From an uncultured Lachnospiraceae bacterium (GTDB taxonomy: Bacteria; Bacillota; Clostridia; Lachnospirales; Lachnospiraceae): a stretch of 64,000 nt of DNA. The position numbers and the translations under genes were made by a program. Positions within the stretch are counted from its first letter, which is position 1. Each line of letters begins with the position of its first letter. Where the stretch lies: positions 1 to 64,000 of the forward strand of contig CAJLRL010000011.1 of NCBI GenBank assembly GCA_905209075.1, given 5' to 3'. Shown one piece after another: positions 25,393 through 33,688 of the stretch. The notes under the pieces are model-generated. The model was not told the DNA's origin and ran no database searches. It was given only the letters and a program-made list of their open reading frames with translations.

Positions 25393-27039
25393 TCATTTCA
25401 GGATCAGTACCGAATATGCCGGCATTTCTGCTATACCATCCTTATACTCCGGAGCATCCTCTGATGTCTGGAGCATTGCCACAGCATCGGATACGCCAAG
25501 ACCTGACACATCCGCTTTGGCACTTTCCTGTGAAGTATTAAATATCATCACAACCTTCTGTCCATTATATTCTCTTGTGAATACACATAACTTATCGTCC
25601 GATAATGAGCTTTCAAATGTATTTGTTCCTCTTGCGATCTCCGGGAAAGCATTTCTTATCGAAATAGTCTGTTTCACAAAATTATAAATTGAATACGGAT
25701 CATCTTTTTGATCATCATAACTTCCATTTTCCTGCTCTACATTTCCGGCTCCCTCCGGATCATCACACATTCCTTCAGCACTGCTGTCATCACTCCAGAG
25801 CATTCCAAGCCTCTTTTCCGGATCATTTGCAGCTCCTCTCATGCCTATCTCCTCGCCATAATATAAAAAGGCATTTCCCGGCATAAGCAGGTTCATGGCC
25901 TGTGCCATCTTTGTGCACTCTGATGCATAATCTCCGTTGTAATAGCCTGCACTTCTTCCCATATCATGGTTTGTATAAAATGGCGCATTTATATATGAAT
26001 CCGTATATTTTCTTATCTCCGTATCTATATCAGTTATCGCATTTGCATATGTAGTGGCACCATTATTTGAAAGTCCGTTAAGCACTTTTGCAATATAGCC
26101 ATCCTGCTGTGCCATATCAAAGTCAAACATACTGTCTATGCCGCTTCTATAATATTTTGCATATTCTCTGTATGTCGTCCAGCCCTCACCGACAACATAC
26201 GCATCTTCCTTTTTACTTTTTATATCACTCACAAGCCATGCCAGATCATCTATTGACTCTGTCTCATCACTGTCATTATAATGTATTACAGCATCAAGCC
26301 TGAATCCATCAACGCCTCTGTCGATCCAGAAACCAACTATCTTGTCGATCTCTGCCCGCACTGCCTCATTCTCTAAATTAAGATCCGGCATTGAATCTAC
26401 AAACTGTGATTCATAATACCAGTCCGTTCCCTGAAGCTTATTGTAGCCTGCCTTAACTTCACGGCTGAAATTATAATATTCAACATATGGACAGACCGCT
26501 GCATCCGGTTCCTCATCTGCCCCAAGACTTTTTATATATTCTGATGCTGCCTTAAACCATGGATGTTCACTTGATGTATGGTTTATGACAAAATCTATAA
26601 GTACATTGATCCCTTTATCATGGCACTTGCTTATAAGATTATCAAAATCATCCAGTGTTCCGTATTGAGCATCAATATTCTCATAATCCGTTATATCATA
26701 CTTGTGATATGATGGTGACGGCATAATAGGCATCATCCATATCTCATTGCATCCAAGATCCTGTATATAATCAAGCTTCTTTGCAAGTCCATTTAAATCT
26801 CCTATTCCATCATCATTACTATCATAAAAGCTGTGTACAAAAACCTCATAACATGTTCTGTAATTGTCATCTATGATATGCGCTTCATTTTTGGAATTAA
26901 GCTGCTCCATCGAAGTAGTCACAGCTGCCTGCTGTGTATCAGACTGTGTATCCTTTTTTGATGATGCACAGCCAGAAAGCATCGACACCATTAGTGCAGC
27001 TGTAAGTGCTGCTGCAAGAAATCTTCTTTTCATACTCAT
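25393..27039 (-). CDS. GH13 alpha-amylase/glucosidase-like lipoprotein
   Basis: 548-residue predicted cell-surface enzyme that hydrolyses alpha-1,4-glucans or maltodextrins. Lipobox LSGC (Cys about 24), then the GH13 barrel: region I DFVINHTSSEHPW, region II GFRLDAVIHY with the nucleophile Asp, region III VVGEGW with the acid/base Glu, and region IV FYTNHDMGR with the transition-state Asp. The QYGTLDDFDNLI and SDDKLCVFTREYNGQ parts are typical of oligo-1,6-/maltogenic subfamilies. AAGGAG precedes the start. It is last in the malQ-malEFG operon, behind an internal terminator (27129-27157) that should lower its expression. Confidence 0.93.
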   Translation of the reverse strand: MSMKRRFLAAALTAALMVSMLSGCASSKKDTQSDTQQAAVTTSMEQLNSKNEAHIIDDNYRTCYEVFVHSFYDSNDDGIGDLNGLAKKLDYIQDLGCNEIWMMPIMPSPSYHKYDITDYENIDAQYGTLDDFDNLISKCHDKGINVLIDFVINHTSSEHPWFKAASEYIKSLGADEEPDAAVCPYVEYYNFSREVKAGYNKLQGTDWYYESQFVDSMPDLNLENEAVRAEIDKIVGFWIDRGVDGFRLDAVIHYNDSDETESIDDLAWLVSDIKSKKEDAYVVGEGWTTYREYAKYYRSGIDSMFDFDMAQQDGYIAKVLNGLSNNGATTYANAITDIDTEIRKYTDSYINAPFYTNHDMGRSAGYYNGDYASECTKMAQAMNLLMPGNAFLYYGEEIGMRGAANDPEKRLGMLWSDDSSAEGMCDDPEGAGNVEQENGSYDDQKDDPYSIYNFVKQTISIRNAFPEIARGTNTFESSLSDDKLCVFTREYNGQKVVMIFNTSQESAKADVSGLGVSDAVAMLQTSEDAPEYKDGIAEMPAYSVLILK

Positions 27040-27128
27040 TTATATTCTCCTTTATAACTGTTCAGTATCTTCACAATTGCAAGCCATTTTCATATCTTTT
27101 ATAGTAAGCCGGACTTTCTGATAATAAA

Positions 27129-27157
27129 AAACCGCCACACATGACGTGCAGCGGTTT
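27129..27157 (-). terminator. intercistronic terminator between malG and the amylase gene
   Basis: Stem of about 12 pairs with two imperfections (AAACCGC...GCGGTTT) and seven T on the minus strand. Partial read-through would be needed for the amylase gene unless it has its own promoter. Confidence 0.8.
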
Positions 27158-27166
27158 AAATGATCA

Positions 27167-28054
27167 TTAACCTTTAACAGCTCCTGAAAGTCCATCAACA
27201 TAGAATCTCTGCATAAAAACAAAAAGTATAGAGATCGGTATTGAAACAACAACTGCTGCTGCTGCCCATCTTGTGAACCATCCGTTAACAAACTCTTTTT
27301 CAAGCATGTTGTAAAGGAGAAGTGAAACTGTCCAATACTTATCGTTTGGACCAACGATAACCCTTACAAATACGAAATCAAGCCATGGTGCAAGGAAAGC
27401 TGTAAGTATTGTGTAAACTACAATCGGTTTACTGAGTGGAAGTATGATCTTATAAAATACCTGGAACTGGTTACATCCATCAAGGATGGCAGCCTCTGTA
27501 AGCGATTTAGGTACTGTATCAAAGAATCCCTTCGCAATATAAAATCCTGTTCCTGATCCTGCTGAATAAATAAGGATCAACGAAACACGAAGCATGCTTC
27601 CCTCTGTAAGTCCGATAGCCTTTAAGATGAAATATACTGCAACCATTGACATGAATGCAGGGAATAATCCGAGGATCATTGCAATGTTCATGAAAGGCTT
27701 ACGCATCTTAAATCTGAGTCTTGACATACAGTATGATACTGAAAGCACAAATACTGTTGAAATAAGGCATGAGAATATCGAAATAATAAGTGTATTCATA
27801 AATGCTCTAGGGAAGTTCAACAGTGTTGTCTCCGTGAACAATCTTGTGTAATTACTGAATGTAAGTCCCTTAGGGAAGAAATATGATGTATATGCACCAC
27901 TCTCTGCTCTAAAGCTTGTCATAACGATCCAGAAAATCGGAAACAGCCAGATGACAACGAGAATTCCAAGTATAATATGAATAAGCGAATTCTTTGCTAC
28001 TTTTTTAGCACGTCCTGCAGACATAGGTCTTTTTGTGTTTGCTACACTACTCAT
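27167..28054 (-). CDS. malG: maltodextrin ABC transporter permease, MalG type
   Basis: Inner-membrane subunit of a carbohydrate importer (CUT1 family). 295 residues with six membrane segments and the ATPase-coupling EAA loop TEAAILDGCNQFQVFYKIILP at about 190-210. The carboxyl end PISILFVFMQRFYVDGLSGAVKG is the canonical MalG tail that reaches the ATPase. The start overlaps the malF stop by one base, so both are translated together. Confidence 0.95.
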   Translation of the reverse strand: MSSVANTKRPMSAGRAKKVAKNSLIHIILGILVVIWLFPIFWIVMTSFRAESGAYTSYFFPKGLTFSNYTRLFTETTLLNFPRAFMNTLIISIFSCLISTVFVLSVSYCMSRLRFKMRKPFMNIAMILGLFPAFMSMVAVYFILKAIGLTEGSMLRVSLILIYSAGSGTGFYIAKGFFDTVPKSLTEAAILDGCNQFQVFYKIILPLSKPIVVYTILTAFLAPWLDFVFVRVIVGPNDKYWTVSLLLYNMLEKEFVNGWFTRWAAAAVVVSIPISILFVFMQRFYVDGLSGAVKG

Positions 28055-29433
28055 TACATGAATCCCTCCTCATCCTTATATGATTTTGTATTTCTATATG
28101 TTACAAGCGCTACTATAGAAAGAACAACGAATGTCAGGATACCTATAACAGCACCGATGTTGTACTCTTGATTATCAATAGTCAACTTATACAGCCACGT
28201 AACCAGAAGATCCGTCTTTCCTGCCGTCTGTCCGACCGGAGTAGGCTTTCCTGCTGATAAAAGGTAAATAACGTTGAAGTTGTTGATGTTACCTGTAAAC
28301 TGTGTGATAATGTATGGTCCCATAACGAACATTATGTATGGGAGTGTGATCTTAAAGAAAATCTGTGCAGCATTAGCTCCATCAATTTTTGCAGCCTCAT
28401 AAAGCTCTGAAGGAACGTTCTGTAATACTCCGGTAACCTGAAGCATTGTGTATGGTATACCAACCCAACAGTTGATAAGGATAACTGACACTCTTGCCCA
28501 CATTGTATTTGTCCAGAATGGAAGAGGACTATCTATCCAACCCCACTCAAGCAGAAGGTTATTGATAGCACCCTGCTGCTGGAATAACTGTCTCATAACA
28601 AGAAGTGAAACGAACTGTGGTACGGCAATTGAAACAACAAAGCATGTACGCCAGAATGCTTTGCAATGTGTCTCTTTACGATTGATAACAATTGCAAGGA
28701 TAAGTCCAAGGAAGTTACAGAGGAATGTAGCAAATACAGCCCAGCATATTGTCCATCCTAAAACTCTCCAGAATGTCTTTCCAAGTGTTCCTCCAAGTCC
28801 AAGCACCTGTTTGAAAGCACTAAATCCTGTCCAGTCAAATAAAACAAGATGATCTCCCTTGACTGAATAGTTTGTAAATGCCATCGGTATCATGAATAAC
28901 AGTGGCAAGATTGTAAAAATTAAAATTCCCATAAGTGGAAGGAACATAAGTGTTTTGTGTAAATTTTTATCAAATAAATCTTTGACGTCTGCGCCAAAGG
29001 AATTGATTTCTTTCCCCGCTTTTGCAAGGCATTCTGCCTTATATGCGCTTTTCAAATTCTCAGTCCACATATAAATAAATGCAGCTGTGATAAGAATTGT
29101 AGCGACCCCATATAATAGTATTAATACTGAATGATCTCCATCAACGTACTCATAAATCTGCTTCTGCTCGTTAAATACTTCTTCCTGCTCTCTCCATCCA
29201 AGTGAAGGAAGCATAGAAAGGCAATAAACACCATTTGTAACCATAAATACTATGTAAGCAATCTCCATTGCCAGAAATATCAAGCCCTTTATAACCTGCT
29301 TGTGTGCGATATTTCCCAATCCCATTATCAATGCTGATAATTTAACTGTAACGCCACCTTTTGTGAGTGCGTTCTTTACAGTGTACGGTGTAGCAAATTC
29401 CGAAGTCTTTTTCTTTTTGTTTGCTCCTATCAT
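28054..29433 (-). CDS. malF: maltodextrin ABC transporter permease, MalF type
   Basis: 459 residues, eight or so membrane segments, with two extra N-terminal helices and a short extracytoplasmic loop (EQEEVFNEQKQIYEYVDGD), typical of Gram-positive MalF. The coupling loop reads YEAAKIDGANAAQIFFKITLP. Partner of MalG directly downstream. No ATPase gene is encoded in the operon, as in many Firmicutes where one MsmX/MsmK-type ATPase serves several sugar importers. A hairpin (29481-29511) separates it from malE. Confidence 0.95.
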   Translation of the reverse strand: MIGANKKKKTSEFATPYTVKNALTKGGVTVKLSALIMGLGNIAHKQVIKGLIFLAMEIAYIVFMVTNGVYCLSMLPSLGWREQEEVFNEQKQIYEYVDGDHSVLILLYGVATILITAAFIYMWTENLKSAYKAECLAKAGKEINSFGADVKDLFDKNLHKTLMFLPLMGILIFTILPLLFMIPMAFTNYSVKGDHLVLFDWTGFSAFKQVLGLGGTLGKTFWRVLGWTICWAVFATFLCNFLGLILAIVINRKETHCKAFWRTCFVVSIAVPQFVSLLVMRQLFQQQGAINNLLLEWGWIDSPLPFWTNTMWARVSVILINCWVGIPYTMLQVTGVLQNVPSELYEAAKIDGANAAQIFFKITLPYIMFVMGPYIITQFTGNINNFNVIYLLSAGKPTPVGQTAGKTDLLVTWLYKLTIDNQEYNIGAVIGILTFVVLSIVALVTYRNTKSYKDEEGFM

Positions 29434-29480
29434 ACTTTTCCTCCAGGCATATCACATGCCAACTCAATAAACTAACATAT

Positions 29481-29511
29481 TCCAAGGTTCCGGAAATCCC
29501 GAAACCTTGGA
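29481..29511 (-). promoter_or_regulatory. malE-malF intercistronic hairpin
   Basis: Arms 29481-29493 and 29499-29511 pair at 12 of 13 positions, with no T tract behind it on the minus strand. A 3' stabilising hairpin that keeps malE mRNA more abundant than malFG is the usual role in such operons. Confidence 0.7.
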
Positions 29512-29543
29512 GATAAATTTAAATTGATAACTTCTATAACAGA

Positions 29544-30809
29544 TTACTTAAGTGAATCAGCAAGCTGTGTATTGAAAGCCTCTGTCTTCTCTGCTGCATT
29601 ATCATGTGTAATCTGACCCTCTGCACCATTTACGAATGAATCACCGAATGGTGTAGCTGCATCCCAGTATCCCTGCATATCAATGATAGGCTGTGCAACT
29701 GAGCAGTTTGTAGCAACTTCTGCCATTGCTGCTGCAACAGGATCTGCTGCAACCTCTGGATTTGTTGTAAGATTTGTATTAACAGGTGACTGACCTCTTA
29801 ACTTGAAATGTGAAAGCTGTGCATCTTCGCTTCCAAGATAAGCTGCAAGTTTAACAGCGATTTCCTGATTTGCACAGTTAGGGTTAACACCAACTGCTTT
29901 AGATCCTAAGAATGCTTTAAGCTGGCAGGCTTTTCCACCGATGTTTACTGTAGGAAGGGCTGCAACACCAACATTTTCCTCACCAATTGCATCTTTAACT
30001 GCCTGATAGTTCCAGTTTCCATTGAAGTAAGCGTTGATAGAACCATCTTTAAGTCCAGCAAGACCAAGTGATCCATCATTATTATCCATTACGAAGTTTG
30101 GATTTGCGAATAAATCTACGATGTAGTTTGTAACTGCTGTAGCTTTGTCTCCTGAGAAATCATATCCGGCAGCTTTATCTGTTCCATCTCCATAGATCGT
30201 ACATCCGTTTGCTGCATAGAATGCATTTAAATACCAGCCATTGTCAAATGGGAATGATACTTTTCCTTTTGTAAGCATTGTATCAAGGCTCTTTACATCA
30301 TCCTCAGAGAATATTCTCTTGTCATAGTACATAAACCATGTATTTGATGTATAAGGAACTGCATAGATTTCTCCGTCATATGTAACTGTAGCAGCCATAG
30401 CCTCTGAGTTAGAGCTCTTTACATACTCAGCTGTCTCTCCGCCTAATTTAGCGAGAGCCTTTGCTTTTACTAATGCTTCGATCTGATCGTTTGCAAATAA
30501 GTAAACATCTGCTGCTGCCTTAGGATCCTTTGTAACAACGTCTTTTGCCTCAGACTCTGATGTTGTAACGTACTCAAAATCGATATCCCACTCTGTGTGC
30601 TCTTTAGCAAATGCCTCACACTCTGTCTTAAGCCATGCACCCTGTGCATCGTCGAGATCCTCTGAAGGTCCCATTACAGTAATAGTAGTTTTGCCTGAAT
30701 CAGATTTAGCTGACTCTGTTCCTTTCTTGTCGTCTGAGCTTCCGCATCCAGCTACCATAGTAGCTACCATTGAAGCGCAAAGTAATGATGCTAATACTTT
30801 CTTCTTCAT
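29544..30809 (-). CDS. malE: maltose/maltodextrin-binding lipoprotein
   Basis: Extracellular solute-binding protein for the MalFG importer. Lipobox VAGC (Cys about 25), then a family 1 binding protein with KTTITVMGPSEDLDD, YLFANDQIEALVKAKALAKLG, the IYAVPYTSNTWFMYYDKRIF hinge block and NGNWNYQAVKDAIG, all typical of maltodextrin binders. 421 residues. A longer frame exists upstream, but AAGGAGAGG before ATG 30809 sets the start. First importer gene after malQ; the gap of 78 bases could hold a promoter but I see none that is convincing. Confidence 0.95.
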   Translation of the reverse strand: MKKKVLASLLCASMVATMVAGCGSSDDKKGTESAKSDSGKTTITVMGPSEDLDDAQGAWLKTECEAFAKEHTEWDIDFEYVTTSESEAKDVVTKDPKAAADVYLFANDQIEALVKAKALAKLGGETAEYVKSSNSEAMAATVTYDGEIYAVPYTSNTWFMYYDKRIFSEDDVKSLDTMLTKGKVSFPFDNGWYLNAFYAANGCTIYGDGTDKAAGYDFSGDKATAVTNYIVDLFANPNFVMDNNDGSLGLAGLKDGSINAYFNGNWNYQAVKDAIGEENVGVAALPTVNIGGKACQLKAFLGSKAVGVNPNCANQEIAVKLAAYLGSEDAQLSHFKLRGQSPVNTNLTTNPEVAADPVAAAMAEVATNCSVAQPIIDMQGYWDAATPFGDSFVNGAEGQITHDNAAEKTEAFNTQLADSLK

Positions 30810-30887
30810 ATCGTTTCCTCTCCTTTTTTTAATATAAATTATAAAAGTATATTTATATAAATTGCCGTGCAACTTATATCGAATTGA

Positions 30888-32393
30888 TCATCTGCGGTAC
30901 ACTGCCGCAAGATTTCTGATCCACGCTCTTTTGTTTTCGTCTAAAAGCGCTTCTTCTTCTGTAAGTCTCCATCTCCAGTTCTTACCAACCGTGGACGGAT
31001 AATTCATACGGGCTTCGCTTCCAAGTTCGAGTATGTCCTGCATCTGTACTATCGCAACATCTGCAGTACTCTGGTAAAGCAGCCTTATCAATGCATTTGG
31101 GATCTGTGCTTTTCTATCTATATTAAGATACTCATATAAATATGCCAGCTCATATTCCGTCTTATCACGAAACGAACCAACTATCGTTTCATTATCATGT
31201 GTGCCTATATATGCGGCAACATGATTGTCTGTGTAATTGTGCGGCAGATGTTCATTTGTAGGATCTCCGTCAAATGCAAACATCAAAACCTTTGTACCGA
31301 TCCATCCTGTTTTATTTAGAAGTTTTTTAACTCCCGGAAGAAGACCTGCCGATGTGTAATCATCTACCATTGCAAGATCGCCATCTAATTCTTCTTTGAT
31401 GGCATTGATAAGCTTCTTGCCCGGTCCTTTGATCCATTTGCCGGATGTTGCGGCCTTTTTCTTATCATATGGCACTGTATATATCTTTACCATGCCGGCA
31501 AAATGATTGATCCTTACTATATCGAATAGTTCTTTGTTCACACGGATTCGCATTCTCCACCACGCAAAATCATCTTTTGCCATGTTATTCCAGTCATATA
31601 TAGGGTTTCCCCAGACCTGGACCTTGTCGGAATATTTATCTGGAACTGCTGCAGCAACACATTTAGGTTTATCGTTTGCGCATATCAGATAATTCTGTCT
31701 CTGCGCCCATACATCAACACTGTCAAAGCCCATTAAAAAGGCTATATCTCCTATTATCCTGATGCCCTTTGAGTTCGCATATTCCCTGAGTTTGTACCAT
31801 TGTTCAAAAAACTTAAACTGGCAAAACTCCCAAAAACTGATACTATTATAATTCTGTTTTCGGTAATTTGCAAGCGCAACCGGTTGCAAGTTCTTATACT
31901 CATCTGGCCATTCCGTCCATTTTTTGTCTAAATTGTCGGTTTTTAATGCCATGAATAGTGCATAATATCCAAGCCACTCGGAATGTTTCTCCTTAAATTT
32001 CCGAAAATCTTGTGCATTTGTGTCAAATCTTTCAAATGCTTTTTGTAGAATCGAGCGTCTGCCATAATAAATTTTTTCGTAGTCAACCTCTGATTTGTCT
32101 GTTCCCCAGTTATACTCAAGTATTTCTGATCTTTCAAGCAGTCCCTCATCAACCAGACGATCCAAGTCTATGAAGTAGATATTTCCTGCGCAGCCGGATA
32201 TAGGCTGATAAGGACTGTCTCCATAGCCGGTGGGTCCTACTGGAAGAACCTGCCAATACTTTTGTTTTAAATCCACCAGCAGATCAACAAATTCATATGC
32301 CTCTCTGCCTAATGTTCCTATTCCATATGGAGATGGAAGACTTGCAATCGAAAGGAGGACTCCTGAACCTCTTATAAATTCCTTTATCTCCAA
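30888..32393 (-). CDS. malQ: 4-alpha-glucanotransferase (amylomaltase)
   Basis: Cytoplasmic GH77 enzyme that disproportionates imported maltodextrins. 501 residues, normal size. Landmarks: SGVLLSIASLPSPYGIGTLG at the N-terminus, the 250s-type loop region GDIAFLMGFDSVDVWAQ, RINHFAGMVKIYTVP with the nucleophile region (Arg-x-Asp variant read as RINHF), DNHVAAYIGTHDNETIVGS near the end, and the final NWRWRL motif. It begins with TTG preceded by AGGAG at seven bases. First gene of the operon; the promoter is at 32436-32464 with an operator in its spacer. Confidence 0.95.
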   Translation of the reverse strand: MEIKEFIRGSGVLLSIASLPSPYGIGTLGREAYEFVDLLVDLKQKYWQVLPVGPTGYGDSPYQPISGCAGNIYFIDLDRLVDEGLLERSEILEYNWGTDKSEVDYEKIYYGRRSILQKAFERFDTNAQDFRKFKEKHSEWLGYYALFMALKTDNLDKKWTEWPDEYKNLQPVALANYRKQNYNSISFWEFCQFKFFEQWYKLREYANSKGIRIIGDIAFLMGFDSVDVWAQRQNYLICANDKPKCVAAAVPDKYSDKVQVWGNPIYDWNNMAKDDFAWWRMRIRVNKELFDIVRINHFAGMVKIYTVPYDKKKAATSGKWIKGPGKKLINAIKEELDGDLAMVDDYTSAGLLPGVKKLLNKTGWIGTKVLMFAFDGDPTNEHLPHNYTDNHVAAYIGTHDNETIVGSFRDKTEYELAYLYEYLNIDRKAQIPNALIRLLYQSTADVAIVQMQDILELGSEARMNYPSTVGKNWRWRLTEEEALLDENKRAWIRNLAAVYRR

Positions 32394-32435
32394 AACGCTT
32401 CTCCTAAATTTTTGTTTTTTTTCGTATCTAAGTTA

Positions 32436-32464
32436 ATTTTAAGTTCTAAACGCGTTTTTGTCAA
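32436..32464 (-). promoter_or_regulatory. malQ operon promoter with LacI-type operator
   Basis: Minus-strand TTGACA, 17-base spacer, TAAAAT. The spacer carries the palindrome AAACGCGTTT (32448-32457), with the central CG typical of LacI/MalR/CcpA-family sites, so binding would block polymerase. Confidence 0.85.
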
Positions 32465-32553
32465 TCAAATATACGTGTTCAAACTCATTTTTGCCGTTTT
32501 TAACTGAAATCGCGGTCAATTTTTAGCAATAATCACTACATTTTTTGTGTCTT

Positions 32554-32610
32554 TTTTCGAAAACTTTGTTTTTCGAAAATATTGCGATATTTTATGATTA
32601 ACGTTATACT
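32554..32610 (+). promoter_or_regulatory. malR promoter with two upstream TTTTCGAAAA palindromes
   Basis: TTGCGA (32582-32587), 17-base spacer, TATACT (32605-32610). Two identical palindromes TTTTCGAAAA at 32554-32563 and 32570-32579 are centred 16 bases apart and end two bases before the -35 box. They fit operators for the LacI-type protein or another regulator. Confidence 0.7.
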
Positions 32611-32664
32611 CTTATATTATAAGAAAACATACATCTAACACTAAAAACGAAAGGATATATTTCC

Positions 32665-33672
32665 ATGGCAACAATAAAGGACATTGCGGCACGTTTAGGT
32701 GTCTCTATAAGCACTGTATCTAAGGGACTTAATGGTGCAAGCGATATTAGTGAAGAACTGCGGCAGACTGTTTTAGATACAGCCGTCGAGATGGGATACA
32801 GTACCAAACGTTCCCGCAAAGTAGAAAACCGAAAACTATGTATTCTTGTTGAAAATATGAATTACGATTCTATCGACGAATTCGGCTATGATATCGTATT
32901 AGGTTTCAAGCAGAATGCAATAAAGCATAAATGGGCTGTTGATGTGATCCCTGTCACTCCGGCGCTCCAGTCAGCTGAAAAATATGACACATATATTCTA
33001 AAAAACGGATATTGCGGCGCATTCCTTATGGGCTTTGCCCTGCACGACGAGTGGATGCAGCAGCTTAAAAACACAACCATGCCTACTGTTTTGCTCGATA
33101 ACTTCATTGCAAACAATCCAAACGTAGCTTATGTTGGAACGGACAGCTATGAGGGCATAGGGCTCGCTGTCAGACATCTTAATAATCTCGGACATAAAAA
33201 AATAGCTTTTATCAATGGTTCATTATACTCTCTTGTATCTGACCAGAGACAGGAGGCATTTGAATCAGCTATGCGCGATGCCGGTCTTGAGATAGACCCG
33301 GATCTAATGGGACGCGGCTATTATATTTCAGAGACAGCACAGTATTATGTCCCGGGATTTTTAGCCTCGGGCGCAACAGCAATAATATGCGGAAGTGATG
33401 TCATCGCAAAGGGCGTCATAGAACAATGCCAGCTCAAAGGTTTCAAAGTTCCTGATGACGTGAGTGTTATCGGTTTTGATGATATAAAACTCGCTGCAGC
33501 CCTCACTCCACCACTTACTACTATCCGCCAGGAGAGCAACGATCTCGGAAGATGTGCATATGTAGTTCTAAATTCACTTGTTCATCATATTCCTATAAGC
33601 CGCACACAGCTGCGTCCTAAACTTATAGAACGTGAATCAACAGCACGCCTTTCCACTTTAAGCCAAAAATAG
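32665..33672 (+). CDS. malR: LacI-family transcriptional regulator of the maltodextrin operon
   Basis: 335 residues: N-terminal DNA-binding domain TIKDIAARLGVSISTVSKGLNG (3-24) with hinge helix, and a periplasmic-binding-like effector domain with YVGTDSYEGIGLAVRHL, AIICGSDVIAKG and VSVIGFDDIKLAAALTPPLTTIRQ. The divergent position, and palindromes of LacI type in both promoters, make it the likely repressor of malQ-malEFG and possibly of itself. Symbol by context. AAAGGAT precedes ATG 32665. It is followed after 16 bases by the lipoprotein gene. Confidence 0.9.
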   Translation: MATIKDIAARLGVSISTVSKGLNGASDISEELRQTVLDTAVEMGYSTKRSRKVENRKLCILVENMNYDSIDEFGYDIVLGFKQNAIKHKWAVDVIPVTPALQSAEKYDTYILKNGYCGAFLMGFALHDEWMQQLKNTTMPTVLLDNFIANNPNVAYVGTDSYEGIGLAVRHLNNLGHKKIAFINGSLYSLVSDQRQEAFESAMRDAGLEIDPDLMGRGYYISETAQYYVPGFLASGATAIICGSDVIAKGVIEQCQLKGFKVPDDVSVIGFDDIKLAAALTPPLTTIRQESNDLGRCAYVVLNSLVHHIPISRTQLRPKLIERESTARLSTLSQK

Positions 33673-33688
33673 CCGGGAGGAATTTTAA

